Under the pieces are notes generated by a model that was given only the letters and a program-made list of their open reading frames with translations, did not search any database and was not told the DNA's origin. From positions 20,424,001 through 20,488,000 of the forward strand of contig NC_092674.1 of NCBI RefSeq assembly GCF_964355755.1: a stretch of DNA of 64,000 nucleotides, given 5' to 3'. The position numbers were made by a program, and so were the translations under genes. The stretch comes from Antedon mediterranea. Its lineage: Eukaryota; Echinodermata; Crinoidea; Comatulida; Antedonidae. This document shows, in pieces, positions 1 through 12,000 of this stretch (position 1 is the first letter of the stretch; each line of letters opens with the position of its first letter).

Positions 1-210
1 GTACACGACTCCAAATGGAAACTCACCAGAGATTAGCAAACACGTTCATGCTTGCCCAGTATGCCTAATTTTTACACACCGGTGCTGTGTGCACAAGTCT
101 TTCTGCTATGTAACTCTTTCTAACATTGATATTCGGTAGATCACTGAAAAAAATACACATTATAGACATTAACTGTATGTTGAAATTAATAATGTATTTT
201 TGTTCAACAG

Positions 211-3200
211 TGGTTCCCGTTCAGGCGTAATTCACCAGCACGATGTTCGAATTGCAGACCACCATATTGGCACTCTGAATTACCACACACAAGAGGTTTG
301 TGGACTCAAATGGAGTCCGGATGGAAAGTATCTGGCCAGTGGTGGTAATGACAACTTGGTGAATGTATGGAATGGTACGATGATGAATGCCCCGTCTCCG
401 ATACACAGTTTCACTCAACACCAAGCTGCCGTTAAGGTCAGTTTATTATGTTACGTACAATTGTATTGAAAGTTGTTTGATCTGTTATGAAATGGTAGAT
501 CTCAAATAATGATTTTTTAAAGATAGAAAGAATGTTTTTTTTTGTAGGCGTTAGCATGGTGTCCGTGGCAACCGTATCTACTAGCTAGTGGGGGTGGTAC
601 AGCTGATAGGCACATTCGATTCTGGAACTGCAACACAGGTTCTTGCTTGAATGGAGTCGACACAAACTCTCAGGTACCGTACCATACAACATTCGATAAA
701 ATTGTTAGATTTTGTTGAAAAAACAACTCAGCAGAAACGGAATGACTGCGTCAATTTTTTAGAAATTGAAACTTCACAGTTCGATTTGACAACAATGTAT
801 TTCTATAATATGCCACATGATCAATACAATAGTGAAGCCAAAGAAGATCGGGTTTAGAAATTACAATAGGCAACATCATATCATTTAATTGACACTATTA
901 CTTTATACAGGTGTCGTCTATTATATGGTCACATGAACACCGAGAAATTATATCAAGTCATGGATATTCACAATTTCAACTGTCAATGTGGAAATACCCC
1001 ACGATGACGAAAATTACGGAACTCAAAGGTAAAATTCAATTACAATTTTAATCACACTGTTCTCACGCTCCCCTAATGTAAATATTCACTATCTACTAGT
1101 ATCTAGGACCACTCTCAAAAGACTAGAGTGAAGTATCAGTGGTTAACGAATTCCACTTTCACACCGTACCTAATCTATTGCATCATTTCAGACAATGTTA
1201 ACCCTAAAAGAGAACGTTTTCATTTTATTCCACATTGATTTAGTCATCAATTACATCATAATTGCAATACAACTGATAACAATGATCCTGCATAAAAAAG
1301 CTGTAGCTTCGTTTTTTTATAGGATCCTTTTACATAGAACAATATAAGTAAATAGAACTAAATAGATAAAACAGTCATTTCCCATAAAGAAAGGTGTTTA
1401 TAATCGACATATAGTGATAAAAAGTATTGTTTTGACCTGTTTTTTATACATTTATTTGGTTTCTTTAAAATAACCGGTTTATTACCACCATTGTGGTCCA
1501 TATGTGTATAAACTGTTGACTGCAAGTTAGTCTTGTGAAGGGAATTTCGAATTCAGTTTCTGTTCTGAGGTTATGAGTAGGCCTAATACTGTTACAGTAA
1601 TTAAAAATATTTTAAATATGATGTGTTAATTCATTGAATTTTACGTTTGCAATCCTATGACGTTTACTTTGTAAATATCATAAACGTTTAAAGACCCCTT
1701 CCCTGCAATTTTGGACGTTTTTTGGAAAATAATACATATATATCACTTTAAAAACATCAAACCATGTCATTCCTTGTCTTAAATGTACGTTTTATGGTAA
1801 ATTATGATAAAAAGTGAGAAACAATGCACTACCTAAGTAGCTCGCGGCGATCGACCTCTCGTGGACGGTCTTAGGCCTAGCCTGGCTAGGCTTAGTTTTG
1901 TAGGCCTAGCTGGTAAACATCGGTAACGTGCGAACATCGTACGCTAGCTATATACCTAGCCTGACGTTGTATAGTTGCTGCATTAATTGTCTTTCTATTT
2001 TTGCCAGACTCCGTTGATACAAATTGGGGAAAACCCGGTATTTTCGCTGAAAAGTTAGGAGTCTTCCATTTGTTTTGGCCTCACGATCGATCGAAAAGTG
2101 GGCGAATTACAGGTGAAAAACAAAAATATCAATCCGCACGCAATGCATTTTGGGATTTATAGCGGGCCGCTATAATTATTAAAATCGACTTATTTTTCAC
2201 ATTTTTAACCGTTTAAAGACGAAAAAAGTTATCGCAATAGGACCATATAGTATTATTTTTACATTAAATATAGTTTGTGATCTTAAATTAGATCTAAAAA
2301 ACGTAGGGAATGGGGCTTTAATATTTTTCTTCACTCTTTAATCAGAGTGAAAACTTGTTTTCTAAAAGAGCACGTTTTCCCTCTTAAACATTTTCAATAA
2401 TCGTAATGTCCATTCATATACAATTCCATAACCTCCTAATTTCTGTTTTTGTTAAATTAAAAATAAACATATTTCAATGTGTGAAGATTTGGTTTCCTCA
2501 ACTTTGCTATTCTCATCTTTAACCGTCTCACATTATTATTTGTTTTTACCCCATTAAATATGTATAATAAAATAAAACAGGACATAATATAAACTAGTCA
2601 AGTGCATCCGAATAACTCGTTTTTTTTACAATGAAACAACATGTTTTAGCACAATAACTGAGGTATTGTTGCATTTGTGTTGTTGCAGCTTAAACATATA
2701 TTAAAATATAAATGTAGATGCCAACCACAGTAGATTATTTTCTTAGATGTTGAATCCTATTTAGGAAATCCTTCAAATCGTCTTGCACTTGTTATGCAAT
2801 TGCTATTTGAACTTTATGTTTCTGTTATTTTTGGGCAATCGTTAATAGCTTCTTGTGATTGATCACCTAAAGTAGGTATCTCTAATTAAAACAATAATAT
2901 CTTGTATTGAATGGTTGATTGTAGCTTCGGTTATTTCGAGTAGATGGTTTAGAGACTGTGTGTCTTCAAAAAGCAAATTATCCATTATCAAAATGTTTTC
3001 GGTCAACACCGATTTACCGAACTAGAAATCTTATGGGTTTTTTCCTTTGCAGCAAAACTCAAAACTGGTATACAACCAATACCACCCTCACAACCAATCC
3101 ACCCCCTCCCCCACGACCGATAATCGCAATGTTGGTTCGCACTAGTACAACAAGTACTTGTTAACCTCTCTATTTTGCCAATCGGCATCAAAGAGGCAAA

Positions 3201-5354
3201 CTTTCACCATGTATCAATTTTGATAGCTGAAATTCGGCAACGGCAATTCCCGGTATTTGTTATTACTTCTTAATCAGATGGAAGAACTCCAAAAGTGTGA
3301 AAGATCATCCTTCCTTGCCAAAATAGATATGTAACTGTAATAACTGTAATTCTAAAGCTGATTATCATAAATATTCTCTTAAATTAACAACTTAACTTAA
3401 CTTTGTTTTTCTTAAACTTGGTCCTGTCAATGTAAACAAGTTAATTTACATCTACATCTATTAAGATGTTAATCGCATATAACATCCAACAAGTAGGCCT
3501 AACACATGTAAAATAAAGTAAAATACAGAAAGCGACAGAGGGCGTGCTATTTCACATTTCGGCCCTAATTGAAAATACAGACAACTCGAGTAATTAATAT
3601 GCATTTGTGACGACATCAATATATCGATTTTCTTGAATAATAATATTCATGGATCTATTGATTTAAAAAAAAAACAACAACAAATCAAGGAAAGAACTTA
3701 AACATTCCCGTACAAGAAAAAAACAAGTAATAGCCTAGGCCCATATTATGTAAATTAAAAACAATTTTGAAAAAAAGCACTCGGACTTCAATTATAGCTT
3801 AGGCATACACGTTCCATCATGCCATATATTCGGTTTACATTTTGATTTGTATTTTTTTGATAAACAATGAAACATAATTCCATTTTGAAACTGAGATATT
3901 CAATTTTGAAATGAGATATTTGATAAAAACAAAAAACATTAAAAATTGAAAATAATTAGCTTACATGTTGCAACACCGATAGACTTACATACTTGGTACA
4001 CATTTAAACATACTACAAACCATATATGTTTGTACATAAGGCAAGGGACATAGAGTACAATATACTTAATTAATTTAGTTAACCAATCAACGAACATTGT
4101 AGATTACCAGGTACTTGACTGTTTTGTCAAACATCTTGGTGGCCCTGATACCTCGTTATTTGAAGGTTTACCTTTGTTAGTTATAATGCCTCCTATAGTT
4201 TATTGGTAATCTTGTTCATTTATATCACAATAGATGCTAAACATTTTTCAAATAAATCAGTGTTATTTACAATGAAGACAACACACTTCTTCGGTACTAA
4301 TAGAAAAATGTAATTGTATAATTATAACTCCTAGTATATGTAATAATAGTGTTAGAAAGTATTTTCGGCCCATGAAGATTCAATTTTGAAAGTTCTCATT
4401 TCAAACAAGGACTCTACTTCCGATTAAGTGGTTCTAATTATCGTCTGTATATTTGAGTAATAATTATACTATTGTGTTTTTATGAACTTAAATAAGTTAA
4501 CAATAAACAATAAATAATTAAAGTTAGATTATATTAGAAATGACATGACGGTTTAGTCTACTATACAGATGTTACATTATTGGCCTAGTTCGTTAAGATG
4601 AAGTGCGGATTATGGCAACATTAATTTAAGCAATTATAAGTAATTTCACTCTTCCTGGTCATACACATGCTGTGCTATCCCTTACCAAGGCTTGGGTCGA
4701 CAGAATTATGCTATTTCGGAAAACGTAGGCCTAATAGGTCTACTGATTACAATACTTTCCGATTCTGGACATCTTGTGTACGCATTATATCTTACTCTCT
4801 GCTATACTTAATTATTGTTACAAAACCAATAACATAATTATATCTGTAAATACCATAAACAGTTAGTCCTTTGTAATAAAATAAGACAAATTGTTTTGTC
4901 TTATTTTAGATGTTTCTTAATAGTAAATACATTTGTTAGAAAGTGTAATAATGTACAGTATTATAAGAGATACTTCCTTAATTGTGAATGTTGTATCGGA
5001 AAAGATTCATTCTTCCCCTGGTTGTGATTTAAATCTCACACCCACGGCTGAGGATCGACAGAAAAATAATACTAAATAAAAGAAACGAAAAAGCCAAAGT
5101 TAAGATGTAAACATGTAGATGTTGCCGCAAGTGTTACATGTTAAATTAAAAAAAAAAAATCTTTATATTTTTTATTAGGGCATACAAATAGGATATTATC
5201 GATGTGTATGTCACCTGACGGTACAAAGGTCATGTCAGCAGCAGCTGACGAAACACTTCGCTTGTGGCGGTGCTTCGATGGCTTGGAAAAAGTGAAGAAA
5301 ACAACTTCAAAGAAACATGACAGAAGCAGTATTATAGCAAAAGGAATCCGATAA
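211..5354 (+). CDS. cdc20: Cdc20 (APC/C activator), C-terminal four exons
   Basis: Exons read 211-436, 548-673, 911-1028 and 5179-5354 (TAA 5352-5354); all junctions are AG/GT and keep frame. About 214 residues are encoded, the C-terminal part of the WD40 propeller. Landmarks include [56 protein letters not shown] and [14 protein letters not shown], which align closely with animal Cdc20. The protein ends in Gly-Ile-Arg: the C-terminal Ile-Arg tail of the family docks on APC3. Cdc20 activates the anaphase-promoting complex and recruits D-box/KEN substrates at mitosis. The N-terminal part with the C-box lies left of the window, and bases 1-210 are intron. An AATAAA at 5491-5496 would give a short 3' UTR. 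Fzr/Cdh1 is the alternative family, but the WD40 wording fits Cdc20 better. Confidence 0.95.
1029..5178 (+). other. Last intron of cdc20 (4.15 kb)
   Basis: AT-rich sequence without a convincing exon or element boundary. TAGGCCTA-type palindromes occur near 1870-1910. The short frame at 2958-3164 has no recognisable protein. Confidence 0.6.
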
Positions 5355-6477
5355 AAGACAAACCAAGTGTCATTTTCCAAGTATCATCATAACATTTCCG
5401 ATATAATAATATTGGAACTGGAATATAACTAGTAAAAAAAACCCAATACAATATGTTTATACATTAGATAATTGAAGAGAACAACTCTGAAATAAAATTT
5501 AAAATTATACAAACAGAACCGTGGTCTGATGAAGAAAAGTTATTATTTTGCTATATTTTGTATTTACTGTTTGTATCTTAAACCTTTTTTTCCGCCCCGA
5601 TTTGTAACGTATTTATTTTTTAATGGATTGTTTTAGTTTGACAGGTAATTAAGATATTATATACATATACTAGTATCACGTGTGTTCTGTTAGTTTTGTA
5701 TGTCAGTAATTGAGTATATCTAATTTTGTAATGTTATAAAAATATAAAATGAATACATTTGACATAGTTGTGCCAGCGTGATTTTTATCCTCATTTATGT
5801 TTATTACAGACATAGTTCAATGATGAATATCTAGAGCCTAGCATGATAAATCGCCTGATTGATCTCTAATTAATATTGTCATCATTAATTTCATATTACA
5901 AAGACAGCCAGGATACAACACACTTAGATTAATTTTTTAATTTACGTACCAAGCGTCGCAAACGACAAGGCGGCTGCGTCTGCATGGGAAGCGCATTATC
6001 GACCAGGCAATATAATTGAGTTTCTATGTCTTTAATTGTTGTAAGGTACGGGGCTCGACTTCCTCTCGTTAATACATATTTTCTAAGCCTAAACAGACAA
6101 CAAAATCGATGAATTGAAGTCTGTAAGTAGGTCGAGTGTTTTTTTTGGCGTTCCCAAATCTGAATAAACTTTAACGGAATTTTTTTTTTTTTTTGTTTCA
6201 AGAAACTAAGAAACATAAGAAGGAAACACCGGACCTAAATTATAATTTTATTTTGAACCAGTGCCACCTTGTGAAATTCACTCGCCTTTATTTCATATTT
6301 TTGTTACATACTCATTTTGAATAAATATATGTCTTTGTAATCAATCGGTTCTTGTTCTTTATTTGTTCTTATTTTGTTTTTGCATACAGTATATAATATA
6401 ACACCTCAGGCGCCAAACACCAATTCTGAACAGCCCGGGTGATACTCTCAAGAAATTGTATATGATAAACACTTGCA

Positions 6478-6625
6478 CTGATGAAGGGCTAGTGTTGCCC
6501 AAAAGCTCTGCTATCTTTTCTGGCTATTTTACTTTATCGTTTTGATTTAGCTTTTCGCTTTTTTCTTGTATGTTCATTGAGATCCGGCCACTGATACCCA
6601 CAGTAAGTTGCCTTTGGATTTAAAT
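6478..6625 (+). mobile_element. Penelope-like element 3' end fragment (copy 1)
   Basis: Begins CTGATGAAGGGCTAGTGTTG and continues through TTTTGATTTAGCTTTTC to CCACTGATACCCACAG and TTGCCTTTGGATTTA. The same ordered blocks occur at 40107-40275 and, inverted, at 37570-37767 and 44150-44310. The 40107 copy lies just downstream of a Penelope-like GIY-YIG reading frame, so this is read as a solitary end of that family. Confidence 0.7.
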
Positions 6626-7408
6626 ATAATATTTCTTTATATAGATAAATATAGATCAATAAATATATATTATAGAATTTATCATTAAAATTACATTATT
6701 TTTTTGTATTTAGTAACTCATTTTTTAAGGGTTTTGGGAGTTTTTTTGTGTGCATTATTTACGTTTATGCGCAGAATTAAATGTAAATAAGTTATTACTT
6801 TAATATGCATCAACAATTATATATGTTTTATATAAACCTTTACCACTTTTTTAAAAGATTTATAACTTTTAAAAGGAAGATGTTATTCTTGGATATATTT
6901 TCATCGAGAGAATGTTTTTTAAGAATCTAAATCCGGGATAGCTACATTAGCCCTAACATGAATAAACAGACATTTATTTTTATATTAATACTGTACTTAA
7001 TAAGGAAATACTTAAGTATTGAAAATGAAACATTGAAATAGTATCATGCTTGACCATGACCATAATATAAAAAGTACTACAATACGACAATATGAAATAG
7101 AACTGTTATGTGAAATATGACTAGAGAAACATGCATGGAATATGATAACCAGAGGACTAATACCATGGAATAGGAATGTACTGAAGACGGATGGCTATAC
7201 TATTTATAAACGACCATTATCATCATCATCTTCCTCTACTGTACAGAACCTTATTTGAGTATAGTCGCACATTAATTACATGGGTTGATTACATTTATGC
7301 AGCTGGCTCCATAATTCTCCTTAAATTTGTGTTCAACTCGTTTTTTATAATTGCATTATACATTTTCAGATAATTTCAGATTTCTAATTATTTATACATT
7401 TTCTGAAT

Positions 7409-7580
7409 CCCTCAAGTGATGTTGACTCCGCATCCTCTTGGGGCAGTTTGTTCCAAAGACGTATGGTGTCTGGAAGTGACCTGATGTGCGTTGTCCCTCA
7501 AGTGATGTTGACTCCGCATCCTCTTGGGGCAGTTTGTTCCAAAGACGTATGGTGTCTGGAAGTGACCGGATGTGCGTTGT
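7409..7580 (-). repeat. Duplicated 86-bp LINE C-terminal tail fragment
   Basis: Two nearly identical 86-bp units in tandem (7409-7494 and 7495-7580). On the minus strand each encodes IRLWNKLPQEDAEST, which resembles the 'R-x-WN-x-LP' tail of non-LTR retrotransposon ORF2 proteins. This is a short retroelement relic that duplicated locally. Confidence 0.55.
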
Positions 7581-8845
7581 TGATGTGCATACATACTTAA
7601 ATACCAATACCAACATTTTAGAATTTGAATAAAGATAATTTATTGAATTTAGTATATTTACTTCCCTAAAACAATTTCAAATTTAAAAATTAATAAAATA
7701 GTAATTATCTTCTTCTTTTACAAGTCGTCTCTCACGGTGTATTTATTTTCTTCAGACACAACAGATAGGCCTACTATATTAAATACATTACAATGAATAA
7801 ATGGTTTTATTAGTATTAAACAGACCGAGTAGTGTAGGTCGACGAGCGGAGGTGGTCACTCTGTACACTTATTTATCCTGATGTTTCTTTTTCCTTCCTC
7901 GTATACAATTATACATTTCTCATCATCTACTATTTGAACTTTTATTTTAACAATTGAAAATGCCAAAACGTTTGTTCTCAAACTTAATTTTCTATTAACA
8001 TTTAAAGTACCGTCATATGAAACCCGAAGGTTAAGAATCAGAGATAGAACGGAGGGCTATTTTAAGATTATTTAATTATGGTAATCCAAAAGTTTTAAAA
8101 TACGCTAACATTTTAATACTGTAGAGGGCGTAATACACGATTTTCATCCAGAAATTATCCAAAAACATTTGATTTTTATTGTTGGTTTTTATTAAATAAT
8201 ACACAACACAGTGATAAAAAAAAGGTTTCTTGTTTAATTGAGAACGAGTAATACATTTAAACACATCATTTTAAACTACTTGTATTTAGCATTAGAAGCT
8301 CTGACAATATTATCTTTTTGATATTATTGTCATTCTGTTGAGGGTTTCGTTTTAAATCACCGAGCATAACATAATGATTGTATGACATTAAAATATTTCT
8401 ATACGAATGTTGAGTCATCTTTTTTCTTTTATTTTTATAGTTGTGGTTCAAATATAAACTGTTATGAATCAATGTGACAGTCAGACGCAGCACCCAAACA
8501 ACTGTTTGGCCGTAGTGTTATCACATATATTTCTCCTTGTTCGTTTACACTGAATAGGAGTGTGAGGGGTTTTATTGTTTGAATCATGGTTTTTCAATCA
8601 TTTACAAATCACCATAACTAATTCATTGATTTTTCTTTATTGATCACAAATCTACTATATTGAGTTCCTCACTGTAGAATATTATGCCAGGAAGTCTTAT
8701 TTCTATTTTACAAATAAGACTTTATTTCAGTTTGATGGTGTCAATATATAATGTAAAATCCACAATGGTTTTCAATCTTTTTATGTTTAGATTCTTTTAG
8801 CTGATATTCACACTTTGGTAAAATCCACCAGAAATATTGAAGATG

Positions 8846-9047
8846 TTAGAAAAACAGACCTCGCATACGTCGGCCGATGCCTTGCCGATCATACAACACG
8901 TTGAATTATGTTAGAAAAACAGACCTCGCATACGTCGGCCGATGCCCTGCCGATCATACAACACGTTGAATTATGTTAGAAAAACAGACCTCGCATACGT
9001 CGGCCGATGCCTTGCCGATCATACAACACGTTGAATTTATTTACAAA
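8846..9047 (-). repeat. 65-bp tandem triplication of the cops6 terminal exon
   Basis: Three units start at 8846, 8911 and 8976 with period 65 bp. Each carries the minus-strand coding end of cops6 ([18 protein letters not shown] and stop). Only the 8976-9047 copy joins the splice acceptor and full FVNKF start; the other two lie in what would be 3' UTR. The units differ at one visible position (cctt versus ccct in the middle copy). Confidence 0.9.
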
Positions 9048-12000
9048 CTAGAAAAAAATAATATTAAAAGAGTAAGAATTACTGTTATGGCTTCAAAATA
9101 TGATTTACACACGCACACACATATCATTTATGTGAAATACTTATATAACTTGCGTATTTGATCAAATATCTCTCTAGTAGAATAGGCATGTTCTAATATG
9201 GTTACTAGAATGTGCCTTTTCATTATAAAAATGTTGTATGTAAGATTGACTTCCAACAAATCGGTCTTTGAATGGTAATATTTATTCTCCACATTCAATA
9301 AATTCAAAATATTCATTATTTTATTGCACCTACTGTTGTAGAGTAAACTTATATTCAATTTATTAGCCGCTTCTATCTTTGAATTAAATATCAAAGGCTA
9401 AGCCATTCAAAAAGTTAGCACATGGATTTTGTTTGGGATGTAGGGAAGTTATAGACAGTACACAGGTGGCTTCCTCATCGCTCAATAAGCTCTATTGTAT
9501 TTCCTAACAAGTTTATATTGTGAAATATCTTCAATCGTATAAATGAGAAATAAATAATGCCGGAGACATGATATGAAATAAATCAATCAAAAGGACATAT
9601 GTTTGTTTGTTATATTATGAGCAAAGATACCTATATACTTTCTTATAAATGTACTTTTAAAACTTCCAGGCAAAATTCTGGTCATTTTGTTATCCTGTTA
9701 CCTTCATGTGTATGGATACATGTAGTTGTACACCCTCACGAACTTTCTTATGAGATTAACCCTTTGAAGACGCAAGGTTTCTACCCAAGTGACTGAGGCT
9801 AAATAAGGTATTTTCAATAGGTTTAGGAAAAATGCAAAATACATTTTTATGACAGTAACTTTCAACTGCAATTGTTGGTTTTATTGTTATGTGAAATGTT
9901 TTGTCCTTTGCATTTTTAAATAGTTCAAAGGTCAAATGCGCAAAAAGTGCAATTCAGTGAACCCAAAAAGTCAACCGGTACATATACGGGCCTCGCGTCC
10001 TGGGACAGTAAATTACCCCGTATGGGATAGGGCCAAGTCTTCAAAGGGTTTAAGAGAAAAACTAATAAAATGTAAAACTTACTTGACTTGACAAGTGACT
10101 GAGGCTAAATAAGGTATTTTCAATAGGTTTAGGAAAAATGCAAAATACATTTTTATGACAGTAACTTTCAACTGCAATTGTTGGTTTTATTGTTATGTGA
10201 AATGTTTTGTCCTTTGCATTTTTAAATAGTTCAAAGGTCAAATGCGCAAAAAGTGCAATTCAGTGAACCCAAAAAGTCAACCGGTACATATACGGGCCTC
10301 GCGTCCTGGGACAGTAAATTACCCCGTATGGGATAGGGCCAAGTCTTCAAAGGGTTTAAGAGAAAAACTAATAAAATGTAAAACTTACTTGACTTGACAA
10401 GTGACTGAGGCTAAATAAGGTATTTTCAATAGGTTTAGGAAAAATGCAAAATACATTTTTATGACAGTAACTTTCAACTGCAATTGTTGGTTTTATTGTT
10501 ATGTGAAATGTTTTGTCCTTTGCATTTTTAAATAGTTCAAAGGTCAAATGCGCAAAAAGTGCAATTCAGTGAACCCAAAAAGTCAACCGGTACATATACG
10601 GGCCTCGCGTCCTGGGACAGTAAATTACCCCGTATGGGATAGGGCCAAGTCTTCAAAGGGTTTAAGAGAAAAACTAATAAAATGTAAAACTTACTTGATT
10701 AATAGTGTTGCAGCCTTTAGTAATGGCACCTAAGTATGCCATAAGGCATACATCGTTACATTGCTGAAAACAAAAACAATTTTTTAAATTAAGATTAGAA
10801 TTAATGGGACTGAGTCAAAAAGAAATAAAACAGTAATTTTTACTATATATTGTATGTCAGGCTGGTAGCATTTTTTCAAGCAATGAGCCTTAAATTATAA
10901 AAATAAAGGTTGGGAATAAATATCCAATGTTATATATTGATCAAACATGCAAGTTTGACCAATCACTTGCATTCACACGAGTCATACAATAACAATGATT
11001 TGAAAATTGTTTGAAAAAGAAACGTAAAATGTATAACGTTATACAGTAGACCCTCTCATTTAGAACACCCGTATTATATCTAGCAAACACTTTCTAATAA
11101 ATCAATGAAGGAAAACATATTTTCCTAAAAGTAACAAACAAACTTTTACTTACATTGTAGAAGTCCCCATTGAATTTGTCAGAGCTAAGAACTGGTAGTC
11201 TGTGACATAAGCTGTGGGCATCTCGCATGATCTCATGGTTAATAGGTACGTGTCCATTTTGCACCGCTTTTACATAATCTAGAATCAACTTGACACGGCT
11301 GTGAAGCATCTTGATGGCGTTGTGCTGGGCTTGAAGGTGCTCAGCGACTGACAAGTAAAAAACAGATTGAAACAGAATTGCAATTGGTACACTAGAAAAA
11401 TATTAGTTTTCAAAACCATTTTATACTATATTTTGAAATAAGGGACCCAGGTCCTAAAAATGCTAAAATCAGCTGCTGAACTTAATCTGATGTCCTATCC
11501 TTTTATACATTTGTTAAATTTGGGGTGGGAGGGGGTTAGGGAGGAGAGAAACTGACCGGCTGCCTTCAACCCACAGATACAGGTTATGGATCAAAATGCA
11601 AATCATTTTATACAAATTCCATTCAATTCGAAATGCAGACAATCTTTATGCTACAACTCATACATACCAGAGGCATGGACATTTTTATTTTAGAGTTGGG
11701 TGTCAAAAATATATTGATAATTGAATAATGCAGTGAAAACCATCCAAATAAGTTTGTAAGCAACAAACAGACATTTTTGGACATACATTCAGGTTTTAGA
11801 AAGACCATTAGGGTGAATATAAAGCGCACCAATATTTCTATTAGGGATTTCAAAAGTCAAATTTTGACCACCTGTAATTTAGCATACACAACCTTTTTAG
11901 CGTATATTTATAACAATTTTATTTATTGAATACCATAACTTTACTAATTAAGAAACAATAAAGATTGATGTTAATACACTACTTTACAAACCTTTTGAAC

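Larger units (their letters stand above)
5355..8845. other. Intergenic region between convergent cdc20 and cops6
   Basis: Holds the presumed cdc20 3' UTR, one Penelope-like end fragment (6478-6625), a duplicated LINE tail (7409-7580) and candidate cops6 polyadenylation signals (reverse AATAAA at 8721-8726 and 8636-8641). Otherwise AT-rich sequence in which I see no gene. Confidence 0.6.

Noticed and set aside
5929-6216. Minus-strand 95-codon frame downstream of cdc20
   Set aside because: It starts in a poly-T tract, and I can match no part of it to a protein family.
8846-9047. CRISPR-like regular repeats
   Set aside because: The units are contiguous without spacers, encode the CSN6 C-terminus, and the window is animal DNA.
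9128-9394. Minus-strand 88-codon frame next to cops6
   Set aside because: It lies in cops6 intron 7, is AT-rich and resembles no protein.
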